Of a stretch of 64,000 nt of DNA, positions 34,499 through 43,321 are shown piece by piece. The DNA is from Blastopirellula marina DSM 3645 (lineage in GTDB: Bacteria > Planctomycetota > Planctomycetia > Pirellulales > Pirellulaceae). The notes under the pieces were generated by a model. It ran no database searches, was not told where the DNA came from, and saw nothing but the letters and a program-made list of their open reading frames with translations. The translations under genes and the position numbers were made by a program. Where the stretch lies: positions 968,761 to 1,032,760 of the forward strand of contig NZ_CH672377.1 in the NCBI RefSeq assembly GCF_000153105.1, given 5' to 3'. Every line of letters starts with the position of its first letter. Positions within the stretch are counted from its first letter, which is position 1.

Positions 34499-35881
34499 GT
34501 GTACGACGCCTTGATCAATCTGGCTTACGTTGTTTCGGCGATCCTGTTCATCTTCGGCCTGAAGTTCATGTCTCATCCGCGGACGGCGGTCAAGGGAAAC
34601 CTAGTCAGCGCCGGCGCGATGCTGTTGGCGATATTGCTCACGCTGCTCGTTACCGGAGTCGGCGCCTATGTCGTTGCTGGCCTGGTAATCGGCAGCATCA
34701 TCGGCATCGTCCTGGCGGTCAAAATTCAAATGACCGAAATGCCGCAGCTGGTGGCCCTGTTTAACGGCTTTGGCGGAGCGGCCACCGTCTTTGTCGCCGG
34801 CGCCGAACTGCTGCGTCCGAATACCATCGGCACGTCGGACGTGTTGCTGGCTGCCGCGTTATCCGGTCTGATCGGCGCCGTCACCTTTTGGGGATCGCTC
34901 GTCGCCTATGGCAAGCTGCAAGAGTTGCAGATGTTCAAAAAGCCGATTGACATCCCTTCGGTCCATCTCATCAACGCGATCATGGTGATGGTGCTGCTGC
35001 TCCTGATTATTCTTATGACCGGGACCGGCTATTCCGTCTTGCCCTATCTGTTGATTGTGATCATCGCGTCGGTATTGGGAGTGACCCTGGTTGCGCCGAT
35101 CGGGGGCGCCGACATGCCGGTGGTGATCGCGCTGCTCAACTCTTACTCGGGCTTAGCCGCGGCGGCGACAGGGTTTGTTATTGAGAACAACGTGTTGATC
35201 ATCTCCGGCTCGCTGGTCGGAGCCTCGGGAATCGTGCTGACGCAGATTATGTGCAAAGCGATGAACCGCTCGCTGCTCAACGTCGTTTTCGGCGGCCTGC
35301 AATCGGCCGCCGCTTCGACCGGTCCCGCCGCAGACGAGGTCTACGCCAACGTTCGCTCGACCTCCGCCGATGACGTCGCGATGATCCTGGACGCCGCCCA
35401 GCGCGTCGTGATCGTTCCCGGCTATGGCCTGGCCGTCGCCCAGGCGCAGCATGCCGTGCGCGATCTGGCGACGCTGCTGGAAGAGAAAGGAATCGAGGTC
35501 GAATATGCGATTCATCCCGTCGCTGGACGGATGCCGGGACACATGAACGTCCTGTTGGCCGAAGCCGACATTCCCTATGAAAAGCTGCGAGAGATGGATG
35601 ACATCAACCCCACGATGAGCCAGGTCGATGTGGCCATCGTCCTGGGCGCCAACGACGTGGTCAATCCGGTCGCAAGCACCGATCCCCACAGTCCCATCGC
35701 CGGGATGCCGATTATCCATGTCGACAAAGCGCGAACCGTTATCGTCATCAAGCGAAGCCTGAGCCCCGGCTTTGCTGGCGTTCCGAACCCGCTGTTCGCC
35801 GCTGATAACGCATTGATGCTGTTTGCCGACGGCAAGAAAGCAATTCTCGATATCGTGACGGCGATCAAAGAAAACGCCTAA
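34499..35881 (+). CDS. pntB: NAD(P) transhydrogenase, subunit beta
   Basis: Membrane domain II plus NADP(H)-binding domain III of the transhydrogenase. The first 270 residues hold about nine helices (for example LINLAYVVSAILFIFGLKFM, AGAMLLAILLTLLVTGVGAYVVAGLV, MVMVLLLLIILMTGTGYSV). Domain III follows with VVIVPGYGLAVAQAQHAVRDLATLLEEKGIEVEYAIHPVAGRMPGHMNVLLAEADIPYEKL, the NADP-binding GYGLAVAQAQH and the PVAGRMPGHMNVLLAEA loop, and VIVIKRSLSPGFAGVPNPLF near the end. It begins with GTG (34499), with AAGGA 8 nt upstream. Last gene of the pnt operon; its stop codon overlaps the convergent gene at 35878 by 4 bp. Confidence 0.96.
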   Translation: MYDALINLAYVVSAILFIFGLKFMSHPRTAVKGNLVSAGAMLLAILLTLLVTGVGAYVVAGLVIGSIIGIVLAVKIQMTEMPQLVALFNGFGGAATVFVAGAELLRPNTIGTSDVLLAAALSGLIGAVTFWGSLVAYGKLQELQMFKKPIDIPSVHLINAIMVMVLLLLIILMTGTGYSVLPYLLIVIIASVLGVTLVAPIGGADMPVVIALLNSYSGLAAAATGFVIENNVLIISGSLVGASGIVLTQIMCKAMNRSLLNVVFGGLQSAAASTGPAADEVYANVRSTSADDVAMILDAAQRVVIVPGYGLAVAQAQHAVRDLATLLEEKGIEVEYAIHPVAGRMPGHMNVLLAEADIPYEKLREMDDINPTMSQVDVAIVLGANDVVNPVASTDPHSPIAGMPIIHVDKARTVIVIKRSLSPGFAGVPNPLFAADNALMLFADGKKAILDIVTAIKENA

Positions 35882-36363
35882 CCTGCCAACCGCGTCGCGA
35901 CCGACGGCGCCAACGACATCGCACAAGCTTCAACCGGTTCCCAGTCGCCGCCATTCCAGCGCTCGATCGCCGTCCAGTGATCACGGTCAATCGAACGCAG
36001 CGAAGCGTACCATTGCAGCGGGTTGCTCCCCAAGCGGCGCGCCAGCGATTCGATCTTCAAGCGATCCCCCGGCTGCATCCCGCACATCGCGGCCATCTCG
36101 CGCCATGACGCCAACATGGTGGACGCGCCAATCTCGACACGGAACAACCCATCGCAAAACAAATCGGTTTGCTCACGATCGCAGCGTAAGACGGAACCAT
36201 CGATGCGCCGCACCGCTCGATTAGCGGTCGCTTCCCAGTGGGCGTTGGCCGAAAACCAAACGGCCGGTCTCATCCGACTCGAATTACAAGAGGCCGCCGG
36301 CTTCAATTTTCCACTCGCAAAGATCGCATCGATGCGACGCCCGTTGGTGTAGTGCCATCTCAT
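35878..36363 (-). CDS. Hypothetical protein with HYT motif, 161 aa
   Basis: A small cytoplasmic protein with an N-terminus of RWHYTNGRRIDAIFASGKLKPA, then MRPAVWFSANAHWEATANRAVRR. The H-Y-T start followed by 'I..SG.L.PA' recalls the opening of ADP-ribosyltransferase-like folds (DarT/ART-like superfamily), but the catalytic Glu and later motifs are not obvious to me, so that is a weak suggestion. The rest is GLFRVEIGASTMLASWREMAAMCGMQPGD and RSIDRDHWTAIERWNGGDWEPVE. It lies alone between pntB (overlapping the convergent stop by 4 bp) and the GAF/PP2C gene. Confidence 0.75.
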   Translation of the reverse strand: MRWHYTNGRRIDAIFASGKLKPAASCNSSRMRPAVWFSANAHWEATANRAVRRIDGSVLRCDREQTDLFCDGLFRVEIGASTMLASWREMAAMCGMQPGDRLKIESLARRLGSNPLQWYASLRSIDRDHWTAIERWNGGDWEPVEACAMSLAPSVATRLAG

Positions 36364-36614
36364 TTTGTTGGTACCCTCGTTTCCCGCCTGGTGAACTTGG
36401 AACTGTCCTTTTGTCCACTATCTGTCGGACACCTTTGGTCATTTCGAGATTCCAGCGGTGACGATTTCACCGATTCTTCCTATGAAAACTCCACGTAATA
36501 GGTACGAACTACCACGGCATGTGTGAAATTAGGAAAAGCAGTTAATGCGTGCTAGCTGTGACGCCGATTCCCTAACTGTTCGACCAAGGATGTCGACGCA
36601 GGCTTGCGGGTGCT

Positions 36615-38237
36615 ATGGATCAGCGCCTCGAGTTTTTATCGCCACGGACGAGGCGGAAATGGAAAAATGCAGATTCCAATCGGCGCGCAACTATGGCTCG
36701 GCCCATTCCCAGCTATCTCCGGATTCACCGTCACGAAACGGCGCGACCGTCGTCGGGCGCGAAGGCTCTCTTCCCAGGGCTTTCTTCTGCAAGTGCGGCC
36801 TTGGTCGAAGCGTTCGGCTGTCATTTAGAGTACCGCGACGGCTCGGCCGGCGATGGTTATGCCGTTGTCGACCTGGATGGAAAAACGACTGGTCGATTGC
36901 TGGTCAAACCGGTGCTAAATGACTCCGATTTTGCGCCCCCCCGCGAAGTCGCCCAAATCGCCGGCGCCATGGCCGAAATGATGTCGGAAGTGCAGCGATT
37001 ACGCACCGGCATGATCCGCGTCGAAGCGGAACTCGCCGCCAACATCCCGGTCTCGGCCGTGCAGTCGAAGAACCATATCGCCGACAAACTGCAGGCCGTC
37101 ATGCGGGGAGCGCTGGAGAACGTGCATGCGTCGGCCGCCGCGATCTACATGCTGGACGATTCGACCAGCGAATTGAAACTTCGCGCTGCGCTCAATCTAC
37201 CGCCTGAACGCTTTCTCGAACCGGCTCGTCCGCTTGCCGCCGCGATCGCCGATCTTGAGGCGCTTGCCGGCAACGCCGTCGTGCTAGAAGACACCGCGTT
37301 GCTGCCGCATTGGCGCTGTCCCGAGAATTATCCGTCGGCTTGCTGCATTCCCGTTTCGACCAGCACCAATCCGATCGGCACGCTTTGGATTTTCTCCGAG
37401 GAATATCGAGACTTCACCACGGCCGAAACGCAAACGCTGGAAATCATCGCCGGCCGCATCGCGTCGGAGCTGGAACTCGACGTGCTGCTGAAGGACAAGA
37501 CCGATTCGCATGACCTGACGAATCAACTTGCTGCGATCGCCGCTCAACAAGATCACCAGCTGCCGCACGTCAAACCGCTGCTGGAAGGCTGGGACCTGGC
37601 CGGCTGGACCGAGCAAGCCGAGCAAGCCGGCGGCGACTTCCATGACTGGTCGATGCTGGATGATGGTGCGCTCGCGATCACCGTGGGAGATTCCGACGGC
37701 CGCCAAATGGAAGCGGCGATGATGGCCGGCCAATTGGCATCGGCCGTTAAATCCCACGGACGCTATGCTCCGGATGCTCGCACGTTGGTGAATCGCGTGA
37801 ATCACACCTTTTGGTCGACCTCGGCTGGGGACCGCTTTGCGTCCCTTGCTTACGGCGTGATTCATCCCGACACCGGACTGATCGAGATCGCCAACGCCGG
37901 CGAGACCTGCGGCCTGTTGATTACGCCGGATGGTTGGGAAGAACTGTGGGAAATGTCGTTCTTATTGGGCGCCAGAACCGATGTCGATCCCCGCTTTCTC
38001 GAACGACGGCTGAAGCCTGGATCGGCGATCACGATGATGTCGTCCGGCGTTCGCGAATACCTGTTCGACGAGGCTGGACCGGCCGGAATCGCCCAATTTG
38101 CCGAAAAACTTCGTGAGCACCTGGAATTGCCAGCCGATCGAATTTTGACGGCAGGGCGTGAACTTCTCGCCAAGCTGCATCGTCCTACCGCGTGTGACCG
38201 GACCATCTTTGTGGTAAAACGCCGGCCAGATCGGTAA
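36615..38237 (+). CDS. GAF domain plus PP2C-type (SpoIIE-like) phosphatase
   Basis: A signalling phosphatase of the SpoIIE/RsbU kind, which dephosphorylates anti-anti-sigma-type partners. Two N-terminal stretches precede a GAF-like sensor (about 180-300: VMRGALENVHASAAAIYMLDDSTSELKLRAALNLPP ... SACCIPVSTSTNPIGTLWIFSEEYRDFTTAETQTLEIIAGRIASELE). The phosphatase follows (about 320-535): LAGWTEQAEQAGGDFHDWSMLDDGALAITVGDSDGRQMEAAMMAGQLASA, FASLAYGVIHPDTGLIEIANAGE and GSAITMMSSGVREYLFDEAG, matching the Asp-rich metal sites. The frame opens at 36615; a start at 36693 (MARPIPSYLRI) is possible and neither has a good ribosome binding site. No sigma factor or STAS gene is adjacent. Confidence 0.9.
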   Translation: MDQRLEFLSPRTRRKWKNADSNRRATMARPIPSYLRIHRHETARPSSGAKALFPGLSSASAALVEAFGCHLEYRDGSAGDGYAVVDLDGKTTGRLLVKPVLNDSDFAPPREVAQIAGAMAEMMSEVQRLRTGMIRVEAELAANIPVSAVQSKNHIADKLQAVMRGALENVHASAAAIYMLDDSTSELKLRAALNLPPERFLEPARPLAAAIADLEALAGNAVVLEDTALLPHWRCPENYPSACCIPVSTSTNPIGTLWIFSEEYRDFTTAETQTLEIIAGRIASELELDVLLKDKTDSHDLTNQLAAIAAQQDHQLPHVKPLLEGWDLAGWTEQAEQAGGDFHDWSMLDDGALAITVGDSDGRQMEAAMMAGQLASAVKSHGRYAPDARTLVNRVNHTFWSTSAGDRFASLAYGVIHPDTGLIEIANAGETCGLLITPDGWEELWEMSFLLGARTDVDPRFLERRLKPGSAITMMSSGVREYLFDEAGPAGIAQFAEKLREHLELPADRILTAGRELLAKLHRPTACDRTIFVVKRRPDR

Positions 38238-38248
38238 TCGCCCCCCGC

Positions 38249-38276
38249 TTGACCCGCAGGGCGGTTTTCCTAGACT
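38249..38276 (+). promoter_or_regulatory. Promoter of tRNA-Leu
   Basis: A -35 box TTGACC (38249-38254) and a -10 box TAGACT (38271-38276), separated by 16 bp, lie about 47 bp before the mature tRNA. The elements match the sigma-70-type consensus at 5 of 6 and 4 of 6 positions. Confidence 0.65.
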
Positions 38277-38322
38277 AATGTGTTCCATTACGGTCGCCGC
38301 AAGCGACTGTAGCGGTAGCCAC

Positions 38323-38407
<85 letters not shown>

Positions 38408-38412
38408 CTTTG

Positions 38413-38465
38413 AAAATCCCATTGTTTCGCCCGCTTTACGGCGCCGCGAGCAATGGGATTTTTCT
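38413..38465 (+). terminator. Terminator after tRNA-Leu
   Basis: AAAATCCCATTG (38413-38424) pairs with CAATGGGATTTT (38451-38462), a 12-bp stem with an inner CGCC/GGCG hairpin and a T-rich end (TTTTTC). It starts 6 nt after the mature tRNA and fits an intrinsic terminator. Confidence 0.8.
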
Positions 38466-38641
38466 ATTTCTTGCCCTCTCTTCACCAGAATCGCCCTGCT
38501 GGCGACCACCTCCTACGCTCAGTCAGATGCCCGGGATAAACAAGTCTCCCCCCGCGTAGAACCCGGCGGCTGTAACGTCATGCCGCCGGCAGCATCCATG
38601 TTGTAGGCGCAACGAGTAGTAATTTTGCAAGGAACATGACC

Positions 38642-39154
38642 ATGTCCGCATTAGCCATCTACACGATCATTCACGTCGCAATCAGTTTGGTCGCCATCGT
38701 TTCTGGCTTTGGATTCGCCTATCGATTGCTCAGTTCCCGACCATTGCGTGGCTGGACCAGCACCTTTTTTGTGACGACATTGTTGACCAGCTTGACCGGA
38801 TTCGGATTCCCGAATCTCCAGTTCACTCCCGGCGTCATCATTGGGATCTTATCGCTGATCGTTTTGACGATCGCGGCGGTCGCCAGGTATGTAGGACATC
38901 TGCAATCGGGCTGGCGGATCGCGTATGTCGCGTCTGCGTTGATTGCGTTTTACTTCAACTTTTTCGTGCTTGTAGTTCAGTCATTCATGAAGATCCCCGC
39001 TCTTCACGCGTTGGCGCCGACCAATTCGGAACCGCCGTTTGCAATCGCTCAGCTGGTCGTACTGGTCGCGTTTTTGGTCGTCGGATACTTCGCGGTGCGA
39101 CGATTTCATGAAACGCCGACCATTCCCACCACGCCGGTGACCCCGGCTCTGTAG
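38642..39154 (+). CDS. Small integral membrane protein, 170 aa
   Basis: Four or five hydrophobic helices: LAIYTIIHVAISLVAIVSGFGFAYRLL, STFFVTTLLTSLTGFGFP, GVIIGILSLIVLTIAAVARYV, WRIAYVASALIAFYFNFFVLVVQS and FAIAQLVVLVAFLVVGYFAVRRF. There is no catalytic or transport signature, so the function is unknown. I chose the ATG at 38642 because AGGA is 8 nt upstream; the frame's earlier ATG at 38636 lies only 2 nt from it. It follows the tRNA-Leu terminator and is followed by two strong hairpins at 39201-39283. Its neighbours give no clue. Confidence 0.82.
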   Translation: MSALAIYTIIHVAISLVAIVSGFGFAYRLLSSRPLRGWTSTFFVTTLLTSLTGFGFPNLQFTPGVIIGILSLIVLTIAAVARYVGHLQSGWRIAYVASALIAFYFNFFVLVVQSFMKIPALHALAPTNSEPPFAIAQLVVLVAFLVVGYFAVRRFHETPTIPTTPVTPAL

Positions 39155-39200
39155 AGGATTTCGCCTTGTTGGTGAAAAATGATTTCGATCTACTGAATCA

Positions 39201-39283
39201 CGCTCGGGCGCAGGGCCCCCGTCAAAGAGTCACGCCCGAGCGCAAAAAAGAAACCCGGTTCGTTTCTACGACGAACCGGGTTT
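39201..39283. terminator. Two adjacent hairpins, probable terminators
   Basis: CGCTCGGGCG (39201-39210) pairs with CGCCCGAGCG (39233-39242), and then AAACCCGGTTCGT (39251-39263) with ACGAACCGGGTTT (39271-39283), a 13-bp stem followed by a T-run (39281-39285). On the plus strand the second hairpin ends the gene at 38642; on the minus strand both could serve the metallophosphoesterase gene. Confidence 0.8.
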
Positions 39284-39302
39284 TTCGTGTTTTAAGCTTT
39301 CT

Positions 39303-39404
39303 CTTCGTAGCCCGATGGGCGAACAAGGCAAATGCGGTTGGCTACTTCGAGCCGTATTGGAATCGCCGAGCGACTTTCCCACGCTCGGGCATCGGGCTAC
39401 GAAG
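39303..39404. repeat. Dispersed intergenic repeat, full copy with inverted ends
   Basis: A 102-bp element begins CTTCGTAGCCCGAT and ends ATCGGGCTACGAAG, exact 14-bp terminal inverted repeats. The internal CAAATGCGGTTGGCTAC block matches, in the opposite orientation, the block in the 31.2-kb copy. It carries no open frame. This is the clearest copy of a family with members near 9.55, 18.6 and 31.2 kb. Confidence 0.7.
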
Positions 39405-39483
39405 CGAAATGGGCGCCTGCGATCGGAAATAGCGCAACCTCAAAAGTCAAAAGTCGCGTCCCAGTCGAACGAATGTTCTTTCC

Positions 39484-40413
39484 CTATGTTACCGGCGTCC
39501 AGCCATAGTCGACGTATTCGTAGTCAAAAGTCCCGTTCGGGTTCAAATCGACCAATCCAAATCCTTCCTGCACGCCGCGATGCGGGCCGCGCCACCAACC
39601 GCCGGAGACGGCGCCGCCGCAAATGTAGGTAACCCCTTGGAATTCGATCCGCTCCAAGATGTGATGATGCCCAGAAAGAGCCAGTTTCACATTATGCTTG
39701 GAGAATAGATTTCCTAGTTTGGCGGCCTCGCGACACATCGCGCTAAACCCAACGCGGTAGGCGAGGTCTTCTTCGCGCCCGTTATCAAATGTCGAAACCG
39801 TATAAATGGGAATATGGCTGACGACAACGGCGGGGGTTTCCGCCGGCTTTTCTTCGAGATCTTTTTTCAGCCACTCGAACTGCTCTTCTTCGAGATAGGC
39901 CTGGTAGCGGTTGTTCGGCGCCATTTGAATGTCGTCCAAGATATAGAACCGCCAACCTCCCTGGTCGAACGCGTAGTAGGTCTTTTCTAACCCGAGTTTT
40001 TCGCAAACCAGACCTTTGCCAAACTCGGCGTCTTCCGGCTTCACATCTTGCCGGTGCGACCAGCCGAAAACATCGTGGTTGCCGATGCAGCTGCGGAACG
40101 GGATATCGGTTTCCCCTTTGACCACATCCCCGTAGAGCGAAAAGAGCTGATCGGCCCGCTGACGATTATGCGCGAAGATATCCATCACCATATCTCCGCC
40201 GGTAACGATTACCTCCGGCCTTTTCTCAAGCGCATTGACCGACGCTAAGCATTTGCGAAATCCTTCGCCGGCCGATAGCTCTGGCTGAACATGAATGTCG
40301 GTCAAATGGGCGAACCGAAACGGTTGAGCGGCTTCTTCGGCGCGAGCCAAACTCGGCAATATGCAACCGCCGAGTGCGGCGCCGGTGAACTGGAGAAAAT
40401 TACGTCGTTGCAT
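39484..40413 (-). CDS. Tat-exported metallophosphoesterase, 309 aa
   Basis: Calcineurin-like phosphoesterase acting outside the cytoplasm. The twin-arginine signal is MQRRNFLQFTGAALGGCILPSLARA. Metal-binding motifs follow in order: FAHLTDIHVQP (D-x-H), VIVTGGDMVMD (GD), CIGNHDVFG (GNHD), VVVSHIPIY (H) and LALSGHHHILERI (GHxH). The substrate is not known. GGAG is 8 nt before the ATG at 40413; the frame extends to 40506 but that N-terminus is not a signal peptide. It lies between the repeat copy at 39.3 kb and the 16S terminator, transcribed in the same direction as the rRNA. Confidence 0.92.
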   Translation of the reverse strand: MQRRNFLQFTGAALGGCILPSLARAEEAAQPFRFAHLTDIHVQPELSAGEGFRKCLASVNALEKRPEVIVTGGDMVMDIFAHNRQRADQLFSLYGDVVKGETDIPFRSCIGNHDVFGWSHRQDVKPEDAEFGKGLVCEKLGLEKTYYAFDQGGWRFYILDDIQMAPNNRYQAYLEEEQFEWLKKDLEEKPAETPAVVVSHIPIYTVSTFDNGREEDLAYRVGFSAMCREAAKLGNLFSKHNVKLALSGHHHILERIEFQGVTYICGGAVSGGWWRGPHRGVQEGFGLVDLNPNGTFDYEYVDYGWTPVT

Positions 40414-40545
40414 CGAGTCCGCTCCTGCTTGTCGGTACCGGGGGTTTCCAACTCTCAAGATAGCAATTCCGCACCGCTTCGATTCTAGCCGATGTGAGTT
40501 GTTCACGGAAATTTCACGTACGTAGCGTAGATTGCTGAGCGCGCA

Positions 40546-40584
40546 CGAAAAAAAGCTCGCGATAGATATTTCTATCGCGAGCTT
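40546..40584 (-). terminator. Terminator of the 16S rRNA unit
   Basis: AAGCTCGCGATAGA (40553-40566) pairs with TCTATCGCGAGCTT (40571-40584), a 14-bp stem with a 4-nt loop; on the minus strand it is followed by a seven-T run. It ends the rRNA transcript about 160 nt beyond the mature 16S 3' end, before any 23S gene. Confidence 0.88.
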
Positions 40585-40596
40585 CGTATAAAAAAT

Positions 40597-40631
40597 GGTT
40601 GTGACCTTGTTAAGCGGTATGAGACTGTCCC
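40597..40631 (-). other. 3' arm of the 16S processing stem
   Basis: The plus-strand sequence GGTTGTGACCTTGTTAAG... here is repeated, in inverted orientation, in the 16S leader at 42410-42446. The two arms pair over about 29 of 34 positions with two small bulges. This is the long stem that RNase III normally cuts around pre-16S rRNA. Seen directly in the sequence; its use is inferred. Confidence 0.8.
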
Positions 40632-40738
40632 ACCGTTAGATGTCTATTGAACAGACGCAGATCTTTCGATCCACGCCGCTTACCGAAGTAAGCGTCGCTA
40701 GAAGGAAGTGTGAGTCTTCCTGAGTCATCTAACAGTTT

Positions 40739-42256
<1,518 letters not shown>

Positions 42257-42409
42257 TTATATGCTTTTACGACTCACCGAAGTGAGACGCTTATGAGCAA
42301 CAGTTAAAGCGTTTGAACTGCTCTTTGCAAAACAATTCAAATACAGTTCATCGTGATTGTCTTCTCCAAAACTCCTTCAAACCCGAAGGCCTGAATCGGT
42401 CTCAGTGAA

Positions 42410-42446
42410 GTCCAGTCTCACGCCGAACTTAACAGAGGTCACAACC
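42410..42446 (-). other. 5' arm of the 16S processing stem
   Basis: Leader segment, transcribed as GGTTGTGACCTCTGTTAAG and onward, complementary to the 3' arm at 40597-40631. It lies directly downstream of the boxA-like element, as in other bacteria. Confidence 0.8.
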
Positions 42447-42461
42447 AAATTGTCAAAGATC
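42447..42461 (-). promoter_or_regulatory. boxA-like antitermination element of the 16S leader
   Basis: The minus strand reads GATCTTTGACAATTT, close to the E. coli rrn boxA core (CTCTTTAACAATTT). It lies in the leader between promoter and processing stem, where rRNA antitermination sites normally sit. This is a pattern match, not proof of function. Confidence 0.65.
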
Positions 42462-42535
42462 AAAGCCTGAGAAACGTTGTCTCTCAGTTTTTGTTTTCCC
42501 CCTTGGCTGCGTCAGCAACCACTTGGGAAGGACAA

Positions 42536-42563
42536 AGATTACCAGAACAAACCGGTGCGTCAA
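42536..42563 (-). promoter_or_regulatory. Promoter of the 16S rRNA gene
   Basis: On the minus strand a -35 box TTGACG (42563-42558) and a -10 box TAATCT (42541-42536) are separated by 16 bp. The predicted start, near 42529, gives a leader of about 270 nt. Good sigma-70-type match; no second promoter was identified. Confidence 0.7.
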
Positions 42564-42926
42564 CGGGCCACCGTCGCGGCGAACGTTTTTTTTACCTGAA
42601 AACGCGTAAACACCGAGAAAACAGGGCTCAATGCGATCTGAAAAAGTTGGCGAGATTCGTCAAAAACCTCTCCTCAAGGTCTCTTGGACGGTCCGTTTTG
42701 AATCGCGTCGCGTCAAAATTGCCATCTGAAATCGAACTTTCCCACGCTCCGATTCAGCCCACGACGCGACCAGCTTCTGCCGACTGTTCCGATCAGGCGG
42801 ATCGCCGATCCGAGAAATTCGCTCAATCAGGTATCGGTAGCCCCCAATGAGCGGCAAATGGGGAACGAAGTACTAGGGTTGAGGAACCGTTTTTCCCATC
42901 TTTCGCATCACCCAAGGTACGATCCG
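42564..42926. other. Intergenic region upstream of the 16S promoter, no gene seen
   Basis: About 360 bp divergent between the 16S unit and the thioredoxin-like gene at 42927. An A/T-rich stretch (42587-42625, TTTTTTTTACCTG) just upstream of the 16S -35 box could act as an UP element. I see no coding frame worth reporting. Confidence 0.4.
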
Positions 42927-43289
42927 ATGCCCAAACCGGTCGTTTTGCTGATCGCGTTGGCCACGTTCATGCTGCCGATCGGCGTCGTCTTTGTGATGTA
43001 CGCCGATCGCATCGAGCTGCCGCAGCCTCCTCGGCCGCACGAAGTCGAAGGGAAGGTCTACTTCTTCTCGGCCCCTTGGTGCGGAGCCTGCCGACGAGCG
43101 CAACCTGCCTACGAGCAACTGCGAGACGAGGGCTACCCGATCAAAAAGATCAACGTCGACAACGATCCGGATCTGGCGCAAAAGTACGGCATTCGCGGGA
43201 TTCCGGCGTTTGTGTATGTGCGCGACGGCAAAGAAGTAGGGAGAACGAGCTCGCCGGGGTCGGTGAAGTCGCTGTTTTCGTGGTGGTAG
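42927..43289 (+). CDS. Membrane-anchored thioredoxin-like protein
   Basis: A 120-aa thiol-disulfide protein held by one N-terminal helix (MPKPVVLLIALATFMLPIGVVFVMY), with its domain outside the membrane. The thioredoxin fold follows: GKVYFFSAPWCGACRRAQPAYEQL (active-site WCGAC), KKINVDNDPDLAQKYGIRGIPAFVYVRDGKEVG with the conserved cis-Pro in GIPA. It probably reduces or exchanges disulfides in exported proteins; the partner is unknown. The ATG at 42927 begins the anchor; the frame to 42858 adds a non-hydrophobic stretch. Convergent with the large MJ0042-finger gene at 43322. Confidence 0.9.
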   Translation: MPKPVVLLIALATFMLPIGVVFVMYADRIELPQPPRPHEVEGKVYFFSAPWCGACRRAQPAYEQLRDEGYPIKKINVDNDPDLAQKYGIRGIPAFVYVRDGKEVGRTSSPGSVKSLFSWW

Positions 43290-43321
43290 GCGTTATCTCG
43301 CGCTGCGGACGACGCAAATCG

